Source: Clostridia bacterium (lineage in GTDB: Bacteria; Bacillota; Clostridia; Oscillospirales; CAG-382). From it: DNA of 8,424 nucleotides. The notes beneath the pieces were generated by a model. The model was not told the DNA's origin. It worked only from the letters and a program-made list of their open reading frames with translations, and did not search any database. The stretch spans positions 1 through 8,424 of the forward strand of contig JAGDBE010000189.1 of the NCBI GenBank assembly GCA_017959195.1. Direction: 5' to 3'. Position 1 is the stretch's first letter. Every line of letters begins with the position of its first letter. A program made the translations under genes and the position numbers. Below are positions 1 through 5,530 of the stretch, piece by piece.

Positions 1-650
1 ACGGACATGCGACTATCGTCGGCGGCTGTGTTGTTGACAGCGGTAAATTCAATTGGGATAACGGCAAATTCCCCGAGCTTACAGAGCCTGACGAATCGTA
101 TCACGGCGTTATATATACAAAGCAGTTTGGTGAAAACGCGTTCATAACAAAGCTTCGCGTTCAGCTTATACGCGATTTCGGCGTCGCTCCGAGCGCGATA
201 AACGCGTTCCTGCTCAATATGGGGCTTGAAACCTTGCACCTGAGAATGGAGCGCCATTGCGAAAATGCGCAAAAGGTTGCGGAATTTCTGGAATCAAACG
301 ATAAAATAGCATGGGTAAATTATCCGAAGCTCAGATCGAGCAAGGATTTTGCACTGGCGGAGAAGTATCTGCCCAAGGGCGCATGCGGCGTTATTTCCTT
401 TGGTATAAAGGGCGGCAGAGCGGCTGCAGTAAAGTTTATGGACAGCTTAAAGCTTGCCGCGATAGTTGTACATGTTGCGGACGCGCGCACCTGCGTTCTG
501 CATCCTGCATCGACAACACACCGTCAGCTGACAGACGAACAGCTCGTTGATGCCGGGATAGGCGCGGATCTTATCAGAATGTCGGTTGGTATTGAAAATG
601 CCGATGATATTATAAACGATATAAAACAAGCATTAAATGAGGTGAAATAA
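1..650 (+). CDS. metY: O-acetylhomoserine sulfhydrylase, C-terminal half (5' end outside window)
   Basis: PLP-dependent enzyme of the Cys/Met metabolism family. It condenses O-acetylhomoserine with sulfide to give homocysteine in the cytoplasm (direct sulfhydrylation). The open frame enters from the left edge (first full codon at base 3) and gives 215 residues, about half of the usual 420-430. The first residues, GHATIVGGCVVDSGKF, match the stretch that directly follows the PLP-binding lysine motif (TKxxGGHG), so the Schiff-base lysine should lie just outside the window. Near the end, VLHPASTTHRQL and IRMSVGIENADDIINDIKQAL are the family's C-terminal PLP-domain signatures. An internal ATG at base 219 is not the start, because clear family sequence precedes it in frame. 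The stop TAA overlaps the metA start by one base (TAATG), which suggests translational coupling. Cystathionine gamma-synthase or -lyase relatives share these motifs, but the GH...VDSGKF spacing and the metA neighbour favour MetY. Confidence 0.93.
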   Translation, partial: GHATIVGGCVVDSGKFNWDNGKFPELTEPDESYHGVIYTKQFGENAFITKLRVQLIRDFGVAPSAINAFLLNMGLETLHLRMERHCENAQKVAEFLESNDKIAWVNYPKLRSSKDFALAEKYLPKGACGVISFGIKGGRAAAVKFMDSLKLAAIVVHVADARTCVLHPASTTHRQLTDEQLVDAGIGADLIRMSVGIENADDIINDIKQALNEVK

Positions 651-1567
651 TGCCAATTAAAATTCCTAACGATTTGCCGGCAACCGAAACGCTTAATAAG
701 GAAAATATTTTCGTTATCACCGAAACGCGGGCGCTTACACAGGACATACGCCCCTTGCGGATACTGCTTCTTAACCTTATGCCGACAAAAATTGCAACGG
801 AAACGCAGTTTGCCCGTCTTTTGGGAAATACGCCTCTGCAGGTAAAGCTTGAGTTTTTACAAACGGCGACGCATAAGGCAACTCATACCGACGAACAGCA
901 TATGATAGATTTTTATAAGACTTTTGACGAGATTAAAAATCAGAAGTACGACGGTATGGTAATAACAGGCGCGCCCGTTGAACTGCTTGACTTCGAGCAG
1001 GTAAACTACTGGGACGAGCTTTGCACGATAATGGAGTGGAGCAAGACGCACGTTACGAGCACCGTTCACATCTGCTGGGCGGCGCAGGCGGCGCTGTACT
1101 ACCATTACGGAATAAAGAAAGTACCGCTTCCCGAAAAGCTTTTCGGCGTATATAAGCATCACGCCGACTACAAGATGTCGATACTTTTCAGGGGATTTGA
1201 CGACGTGTTCATGGTGCCGCAGTCGAGGTACACGACGGTTCGCAGAAGCGACGTCGAAAGCGTGCCCGGACTTAAAATTCTCGCTTCGTCGGACGAAACG
1301 GGCGTGTACGTTATCGCTACGGACAAGGGAAGGCAGATTTTCGTTACGGGACACCCGGAATACGATACGGATACTCTGAAAAACGAGTATTTACGCGATA
1401 AAAACGCGGGCAAAAACGTCAAAATTCCGATTAATTATTTTACCGACGACGACGAGACGAAAGAGCCCGTAAATTCGTGGAGAAGCAGCGCAACTCTCCT
1501 TTACTGCAACTGGCTCAACTACTTCGTTTATCAGACCACGCCGTACGACATTGAACAAATTCATTAA
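650..1567 (+). CDS. metA: Homoserine O-acetyltransferase, MetA type
   Basis: Activates L-homoserine by O-acylation, the first committed step of methionine synthesis; the product feeds the sulfhydrylase encoded just upstream. The 305-residue protein has the normal length for the MetA (HTS) family and starts at an ATG overlapping the metY stop, with GAGGTGA a few bases upstream as ribosome binding site. Visible motifs are the N-terminal RILLLNLMP, the acyl-enzyme Cys142 in HICWAAQAA, and His235 and Glu237 in TGHPEYD. Residue 111 is Glu (GAPVELLDF), where E. coli MetA has Gly. From published MetA work, Glu111 marks acetyl-CoA use and Gly111 succinyl-CoA use, so this is inferred to be an acetyltransferase although many annotations would call it succinyltransferase. 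A strong terminator follows within 10 bases, so metA ends the operon. No S-box or T-box can be judged because the operon start is outside the window. Confidence 0.97.
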   Translation: MPIKIPNDLPATETLNKENIFVITETRALTQDIRPLRILLLNLMPTKIATETQFARLLGNTPLQVKLEFLQTATHKATHTDEQHMIDFYKTFDEIKNQKYDGMVITGAPVELLDFEQVNYWDELCTIMEWSKTHVTSTVHICWAAQAALYYHYGIKKVPLPEKLFGVYKHHADYKMSILFRGFDDVFMVPQSRYTTVRRSDVESVPGLKILASSDETGVYVIATDKGRQIFVTGHPEYDTDTLKNEYLRDKNAGKNVKIPINYFTDDDETKEPVNSWRSSATLLYCNWLNYFVYQTTPYDIEQIH

Positions 1568-1572
1568 AAAAA

Positions 1573-1598
1573 GAAAAGACCGCGGAAGCGGTCTTTTT
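1573..1598 (+). terminator. Intrinsic terminator after metA
   Basis: A 10-bp perfect stem, AAAAGACCGC (1574-1583) with GCGGTCTTTT (1588-1597), closes a GGAA loop of the stable GNRA type and runs into a T tract. It starts 7 bases after the metA stop and ends the metY-metA transcript. Confidence 0.95.
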
Positions 1599-1613
1599 AA
1601 ATATTTTTTGCGG

Positions 1614-1638
1614 ATTTTTTGAATATTTTTCAAAAAAA
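1614..1638. other. A-tract / weak AT hairpin just upstream of the vanZ promoter
   Basis: Six T (1615-1620) plus GAA pair with TTC plus six A (1629-1637) around a TATTT loop, a 9-bp almost pure A:T hairpin. Seven A residues (1632-1638) abut the -35 box. The likelier role is an UP-element-like A tract that strengthens the promoter; a second weak terminator is possible but it has no T run after it. Confidence 0.45.
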
Positions 1639-1656
1639 TTGACAAAGTATTGTCAA
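1639..1656. repeat. Inverted repeat over the vanZ -35 box (candidate operator)
   Basis: TTGACAA (1639-1645) and TTGTCAA (1650-1656) are perfect 7-base inverted arms separated by AGTA. The left arm contains the whole -35 hexamer and the right arm fills most of the spacer, where a dimeric repressor would block RNA polymerase. No regulator gene is in the window, so the binding protein is unknown. The -35 consensus itself contributes six of the seven bases of one arm, so only the right arm is informative. Confidence 0.5.
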
Positions 1657-1667
1657 AGTGATATTAT
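1639..1667 (+). promoter_or_regulatory. Sigma-A-type promoter of the vanZ-like gene
   Basis: Perfect -35 TTGACA (1639-1644), a 17-base spacer, and -10 TATTAT (1662-1667, five of six consensus bases), preceded by an A tract. Transcription should start near 1674, giving a leader of about 43 bases rich in AATT. The promoter lies after the metA terminator, so the gene is probably transcribed alone. Confidence 0.85.
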
Positions 1668-1717
1668 ATAAAAAAATAACCAATTAATTAATTATTTAAA
1701 AATCCGGTGATATATAA

Positions 1718-2218
1718 ATGCAGGACAAAGTAAAAATAAACATTGTAAGGGTTTTGTTTGCACTTTACTGTGCTCTTGTGGTATGGACGATTCTTTTCAA
1801 ACTGTCATTTTCCATTGAAGAGATATACGGTATACGCAGGCTTAATCTTATACCTTTTTATTTTGTTTTCGTGCCGAGATTCAATCTTGGTGAGATGATT
1901 GAAAACGTGCTGATTTTTATTCCTTTCGGCATGTATTTGAAGATTTTCGGCGTAAAGAGCAAAACCGCGGTCATTTCGGGATTTTGCTTCAGTTTACTTC
2001 TTGAACTGTGCCAGTATATTTTTAAGCTCGGCACCTGCGACATTACCGACGTTATGGCAAACACCGCGGGAAGCGCTTTGGGCGTTTTGATATTTATTCT
2101 TATAAGCAGAAAAATCAAAAACGGCGGACTTTCCGATAAAATTAACAAAACTGCAGCGTATCTTATGACTGCCGCTTTTCTGTCGGCAATATGCTTTGTC
2201 TTGGCTTTACGCCGATAA
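1718..2218 (+). CDS. VanZ-like family integral membrane protein
   Basis: A 166-residue VanZ-like family protein. Family hallmarks in order: LNLIPF (residues 42-47), ENVLIFIPFGMYL (62-74), SLLLELCQ (92-99), and DITDVMANTAGSALG (108-122), which contains the conserved D-D-N-G set. Hydrophobic segments lie roughly at 8-28, 60-78, 84-103, 116-130 and 145-163, so about five membrane passes are expected. The start ATG is preceded by GGTGA with 7 bases of spacing. The founding member VanZ gives low-level teicoplanin resistance, but most family members stand alone, as here; no vanA/H/X, histidine kinase or response regulator is nearby. The biochemical role is unknown, with a cell-envelope function inferred. 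The gene is more A/T-rich than its neighbours, partly explained by hydrophobic codons. It has its own promoter and terminator. Confidence 0.9.
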   Translation: MQDKVKINIVRVLFALYCALVVWTILFKLSFSIEEIYGIRRLNLIPFYFVFVPRFNLGEMIENVLIFIPFGMYLKIFGVKSKTAVISGFCFSLLLELCQYIFKLGTCDITDVMANTAGSALGVLIFILISRKIKNGGLSDKINKTAAYLMTAAFLSAICFVLALRR

Positions 2219-2246
2219 TTTATTCAGTAATTCGCATAAATTTTTG

Positions 2247-2280
2247 AAAAAACCTGAAAGCATTTGCTTTCAGGTTTTTT
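2247..2280. terminator. Bidirectional terminator between vanZ-like and lipoprotein genes
   Basis: A 15-bp perfect stem (2247-2261 with 2266-2280) closes an ATTT loop. The outer six pairs are A:T, giving a T run on both strands, so it can end the vanZ transcript from the left and the convergent lipoprotein transcript, whose stop codon is 9 bases away, from the right. Confidence 0.95.
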
Positions 2281-2289
2281 GTCGGTTAT

Positions 2290-3483
2290 TTAATTCAGGA
2301 TTTTTACTCCTTCATCGGTTACCTTCACGCTTCCGTCCATAGTGCTTATGTACGGTGAGAAATTGGGATGACCGCCGGAAGCGTCTATAATGCCTATACG
2401 TACGTCGCTTTCAATATCGCTGTAATTGCATTTAAGAAGAAACGGCGTACCTGTGTATCCGCTGTAAATAAGGCCTATTGGATAGTTTTCAATAAAATTG
2501 TATTCATCTATGAAAACACGCGCGTTAGCGTCGGCGGGACTTACAAGATAGAGTTCTGTTCCGTTAACGGTAGCGGCAAAGTTTCCTATCGGGAGTTCAT
2601 TCAGAAAAGCGTATTTCTCGGCATATCCGCTGTTTAACGCCGTTTCTTTTATCGAATCGAAGTCAAAGCAGTCAGGGTCGATGCCTCCGAGATAAACTAT
2701 GCCGCAGAAATAGCCGCCTTGTGCAAGTTCTTCGCGGACGGGAACTTCGGGTTTCCAGTATTCGGCAACGGGAGAAGATAAATCGATTTCTTCTTCCAGA
2801 ATATTTTTGCCTTTTAAGGTAAAGCGGTCTATATAGTACCAGTCGCACGATGACGTATGTCCGTCGTACAGGTCGTAAAGATGAACGACGGCTGTTTTGG
2901 GTAATTCGTATGATTCAACGTATATGAATTCGGGAATATGGTTGGTTCTCGAACCGTAATAACGTCTTGCGGCGTTTTCGATTTTAGCGTCAGAAGTGAA
3001 TTTGAAAGTATCGGGGTCTGCGTCATCAAAACGTGTGTAGGTATAGGTTATTTTTCCGTCTCCGTATTTGTATGCCATGGTGAAGACGTCGTCGGAAACT
3101 ATAACGTATTCGGCGGTGTCGGAAAAAGTGCCGTCGGCGGATTCTACTTTCATTGAGCCTTTGCCGGGAGTGCATGTATAGACGGTTTCATCTCCGGTTT
3201 TTGCGTCGTATTTATGGCTTGAGGTTCCTTTTATTACAAAGTATTCTACGTCGGGAGTAAGATCGTTTACCGCATACCACAGTCCGTCTTTCGGAAGCGG
3301 GTCAGCGGTGTCTTCGGCAACTTCCTCTTCGTTTTGGCCTTCTGCCTTGCCGCCTATGGAGACGGTAACGTTTTCCTTTGACGTGTCGTCATTTGAGGTT
3401 TTTTCAACGTTTACGTCGATTTTGATACAGCTTGAAAGGCATAAAATAAAAGCAAAAATAAGAATAATAATCGTTTTTTTCAT
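2290..3483 (-). CDS. Secreted lipoprotein of unknown function
   Basis: A 397-residue protein I do not recognise. It begins MKKTIIILIFAFILCLSSC: a positively charged start, a hydrophobic core and lipobox LSSC, so signal peptidase II should cut before Cys19 and leave a lipid-anchored protein on the outer face of the membrane. Residues 20-65 are a polar, acidic linker rich in E, D, N, S and T; the rest is a globular, aromatic- and Asp/Gly-rich region without membrane segments, apparently beta-rich (for example GLWYAVNDLTPDVEYFVIKG). Start choice: the frame is open to 3537, but the ATG at 3481-3483 has AAAGGGG 8 bases upstream and yields the signal peptide, while the 3537 start would lie inside the -35 box. 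The gene is divergent from the uronate operon, with a shared intergenic region. A role in sugar capture or envelope sensing is only a guess; no solute-binding-protein motif is seen. Confidence 0.9.
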   Translation of the reverse strand: MKKTIIILIFAFILCLSSCIKIDVNVEKTSNDDTSKENVTVSIGGKAEGQNEEEVAEDTADPLPKDGLWYAVNDLTPDVEYFVIKGTSSHKYDAKTGDETVYTCTPGKGSMKVESADGTFSDTAEYVIVSDDVFTMAYKYGDGKITYTYTRFDDADPDTFKFTSDAKIENAARRYYGSRTNHIPEFIYVESYELPKTAVVHLYDLYDGHTSSCDWYYIDRFTLKGKNILEEEIDLSSPVAEYWKPEVPVREELAQGGYFCGIVYLGGIDPDCFDFDSIKETALNSGYAEKYAFLNELPIGNFAATVNGTELYLVSPADANARVFIDEYNFIENYPIGLIYSGYTGTPFLLKCNYSDIESDVRIGIIDASGGHPNFSPYISTMDGSVKVTDEGVKILN

Positions 3484-3508
3484 ATATAAAGCCCCTTTCA
3501 TTAATTCA

Positions 3509-3537
3509 ATTATAGCATTATAAAATAATGCCGTCAA
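3509..3537 (-). promoter_or_regulatory. Promoter of the lipoprotein gene
   Basis: On the minus strand: -35 TTGACG (3537-3532), a 17-base spacer, and a perfect -10 TATAAT (3514-3509) preceded by TGC, an extended -10. The start point should be near 3502, giving a leader of only about 18 bases with AAAGGGG as ribosome binding site (3492-3498). Confidence 0.88.
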
Positions 3538-3559
3538 GTTATGTATATTTTTACAAATA

Positions 3560-3579
3560 CTGTTGACTTAAATCAACAG
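3560..3579. promoter_or_regulatory. 20-bp near-perfect palindrome over the uxuA -35 box (candidate operator)
   Basis: CTGTTGA (3560-3566) and TCAACAG (3573-3579) are perfect 7-base inverted arms; within the 6-base centre the middle TTAA is also symmetric, so 9 of 10 base pairs of the dyad match. The site covers the -35 hexamer of the uronate operon promoter and part of its spacer, the classical place for a repressor dimer. The lipoprotein -35 box is about 22 bases away, so one regulator could affect both promoters. It lacks a central CG, arguing against a LacI-type or CcpA site; a GntR-, IclR- or MarR-type regulator is possible. Confidence 0.65.
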
Positions 3580-3591
3580 CGGTGATAAAAT
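3563..3591 (+). promoter_or_regulatory. Promoter of the glucuronate operon
   Basis: -35 TTGACT (3563-3568), a 17-base spacer, and -10 TAAAAT (3586-3591) with TGA directly before it, an extended -10. The start point should be near 3598, giving a leader of about 32 bases. No other promoter or terminator is seen between here and the window end, so it probably drives all five downstream genes. Confidence 0.85.
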
Positions 3592-3614
3592 TTATGTGTA
3601 TAAATATATATTTT

Positions 3615-3621
3615 GAAAGGA
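3615..3621 (+). promoter_or_regulatory. Ribosome binding site that decides the uxuA start
   Basis: GAAAGGA is 9 bases before ATG 3631. The in-frame TTG at 3613 lies upstream of this site and an out-of-frame ATG at 3623 is only 1 base from it, so ATG 3631 is the best start. That ATG also yields the family's N-terminus, with the conserved TFRWYG at residues 4-9. Confidence 0.75.
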
Positions 3622-3630
3622 CATGAAAAA

Positions 3631-4677
3631 ATGAAGATGACTTTTCGCTGGTACGGCGAAGACGACCCCGTAACGCTGAGCAAAATAAGGCAGATTCCGT
3701 GTATGACGGGCGTTGTTACCGCCGTTTATTCCGTGCCGGCAGGCGAAGTATGGCCCATGGACGATATTTTGAAGCTTAAAAACACGGTAAACGGCAGCGG
3801 GCTTGAAATGGAAGTAATCGAAAGCGTACCGGTCCATGAAGATATCAAACTCAAAAAGGGAAACTATAAGAAATATATTGATAACTATAAAGAGAACATA
3901 AGACGGCTTGCAAAAGCCGGAGTAAAGTGCATTTGCTACAACTTTATGCCGGTTTTCGACTGGACGCGCTCACGCCTTGATTACGTGCTTCCCGACGGCT
4001 CGAACGCCCTTGTCTATTACAAAGAGGACGTGTCAAAAATGGATCCGACGAAGATGACGCTTCCCGGCTGGGACGCATCTTATTCGCCGGACGAAATCAA
4101 AGGTCTTATCGACGAGTATAAGGAGCTCGGAGAAGAGGGACTCTGGAGTAATCTTGAGTATTTCATAAAGGAAATCATACCCGTTGCGGCGGAATGCGGC
4201 GTGAATATGGCAATCCACCCCGACGACCCGCCGTGGAGCATTTTCGGAATACCGAGAATTATTACCGACGAAAAGAACATAGACCGCTTCTTGTCGCTTT
4301 ATGACGACAAGCATCACGGACTTACAATGTGCAGCGGAAGTTTAGGCTGCGCAAAATTCAATGACTATACCGCAATGGTGCGCAAATATTCGGCAATGGG
4401 ACGCGTTCATTTCGCGCACGTAAGAAACATAAAAATCCTTGACGACGGCTCTTTCGAGGAGAGCGGACATATGTCAAAATGCGGCTCGCTCGATATAGTC
4501 GAAATTTTAAAGGCATATTACGATACGGGATTTGAAGGTTACCTGCGTCCCGACCACGGAAGAATGATATGGGGAGAAAAGGGCAAACCCGGTTACGGCT
4601 TATATGACAGAGCGCTCGGCGCGATGTACATGGCGGGAATATGGGAAACGCTTGAGAAAACGGGAGGAAAAATATAA
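3631..4677 (+). CDS. uxuA: D-mannonate dehydratase
   Basis: Dehydrates D-mannonate to 2-keto-3-deoxy-D-gluconate (KDG), the third step from glucuronate, in the cytoplasm. The 348-residue protein is a TIM-barrel, metal-dependent UxuA of the shorter Firmicute type (E. coli UxuA is about 394). It begins MKMTFRWYGEDDPVTLSKIRQIP, the typical family opening. Expected divalent-metal ligands are present: His196 in MAIHPDDPPW, Cys234 in LTMCSGS, His263 in HFAHVRNI and Asp308 in RPDHGR, nearly the same positions as in the Streptococcus suis enzyme (His198, Cys237, His265, Asp310). The start at 3631 is preferred over the in-frame TTG at 3613. It is the first gene of the operon, and its stop TAA overlaps the next start by one base (TAATG). 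Confidence 0.97.
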   Translation: MKMTFRWYGEDDPVTLSKIRQIPCMTGVVTAVYSVPAGEVWPMDDILKLKNTVNGSGLEMEVIESVPVHEDIKLKKGNYKKYIDNYKENIRRLAKAGVKCICYNFMPVFDWTRSRLDYVLPDGSNALVYYKEDVSKMDPTKMTLPGWDASYSPDEIKGLIDEYKELGEEGLWSNLEYFIKEIIPVAAECGVNMAIHPDDPPWSIFGIPRIITDEKNIDRFLSLYDDKHHGLTMCSGSLGCAKFNDYTAMVRKYSAMGRVHFAHVRNIKILDDGSFEESGHMSKCGSLDIVEILKAYYDTGFEGYLRPDHGRMIWGEKGKPGYGLYDRALGAMYMAGIWETLEKTGGKI

Positions 4678-5528
4678 TGAAACTGCCATTTCAGATTGAC
4701 CTTAAAGATAAAGTGGTTGTTATTACGGGCGGCGGCGGAGTGCTTTGCAGTACGTTTGCAAAGGCGATAGCTTCATGCGGAGCGAAAGTCGCAATTCTCG
4801 ATTTGAACGTTGACGCGGCGAACAAGGTTGCGGAAGAAATAAAAGCGGACGGCGGAACCGCCATCGGAGTGAAAGCAAACGTGCTTGAAAAGGCAAGTCT
4901 TGAAGATGCGAAAAAGATTGTAAACGATACTTTAGGTTCGGTTGACATTCTTTTAAACGGCGCCGGCGGCAATAACCCGAAGGGAACCACTTCCAACGAA
5001 TATTACGAAATCGGCGACGAGGAAAAAGAGGGAATAAAGACATTTTTCGACCTTGACCCCGACGGAATAAGCTTTGTATTCAATCTCAACTTCATCGGAA
5101 CGTTTCTTCCGATACAGGTCTTCGCGCATGACCTTATAGGCAAAAAAGGCGCGGAGATAATAAACATCTCGTCAATGAACGCGTTTACTCCGCTAACAAA
5201 AATTCCCGCATACAGCGGAGCGAAAGCGGCGATATCGAACTTTACCCAGTGGCTTGCCGTTCATTTTTCGAAGGTGGGAATAAGGGTAAACGCGATAGCT
5301 CCGGGATTCTTCCTTACAAATCAGAACAGGGCGCTGTTAATTTCCGAAAACGGAGAGTACACCGAGCGCTCAAAGAAGATTATTTCACAGACTCCCATGG
5401 GAAGATTCGGAGAAAAGGAAGAACTTATAGGCACACTGCTCTGGCTTTTGTGCGAAGACGCTTCAAGCTTCGTTAACGGCGTCGTCGTTCCCGTCGACGG
5501 CGGCTTCTCGGCGTACAGCGGGGTATAA
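4677..5528 (+). CDS. uxuB: D-mannonate oxidoreductase (fructuronate reductase), SDR type
   Basis: Inferred to reduce D-fructuronate to D-mannonate, linking UxaC to UxuA. The 283-residue classical short-chain dehydrogenase resembles B. subtilis UxuB (YjmF) and is not homologous to the long-chain polyol-type UxuB of E. coli. Visible: a nucleotide-binding motif ITGGGGVLCS (16-25), Asp42 at the end of beta-2 (VAILDLN), which favours NAD(H), NGAGG (94-98), Asn138, catalytic Ser165/Ser166 (INISSMNAF), Tyr179 and Lys183 (YSGAK), and RVNAIAPGFF. The glycine motif departs from TGxxxGxG: Val and Cys replace the second and third glycines, a variant I associate with this subfamily. A segment of about 30 extra residues (99-130) before alpha-4 is also subfamily-like. 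Ribosome binding site GGGAGGAAA lies before the ATG, which overlaps the uxuA stop. The same enzyme could act on tagaturonate; substrate is assigned from context. Confidence 0.88.
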   Translation: MKLPFQIDLKDKVVVITGGGGVLCSTFAKAIASCGAKVAILDLNVDAANKVAEEIKADGGTAIGVKANVLEKASLEDAKKIVNDTLGSVDILLNGAGGNNPKGTTSNEYYEIGDEEKEGIKTFFDLDPDGISFVFNLNFIGTFLPIQVFAHDLIGKKGAEIINISSMNAFTPLTKIPAYSGAKAAISNFTQWLAVHFSKVGIRVNAIAPGFFLTNQNRALLISENGEYTERSKKIISQTPMGRFGEKEELIGTLLWLLCEDASSFVNGVVVPVDGGFSAYSGV

Positions 5529-5530
5529 AA

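Noticed and set aside
34..62. TTGACA with 17-base spacer to GATAAC inside metY, as a possible internal promoter
   Set aside because: The -10 match is poor and the site lies in conserved coding sequence (VVDSGKFNWDN).
857..1354. Open frame of 165 codons on the minus strand opposite metA
   Set aside because: Shadow of metA codon use; no recognisable protein features and the plus strand encodes a full catalytic MetA.
1599..1717. Possible small RNA or riboswitch between metA and the vanZ-like gene
   Set aside because: The space is filled by terminator tail, A-tract hairpin, promoter and a short AT-rich leader; no conserved riboswitch core or stable GC-containing fold is visible.
3543..3560. GTAT...ATAC partial dyad between the two divergent promoters
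   Set aside because: Only the outer four bases on each side pair cleanly and the sequence is AT-rich, so chance symmetry is likely.
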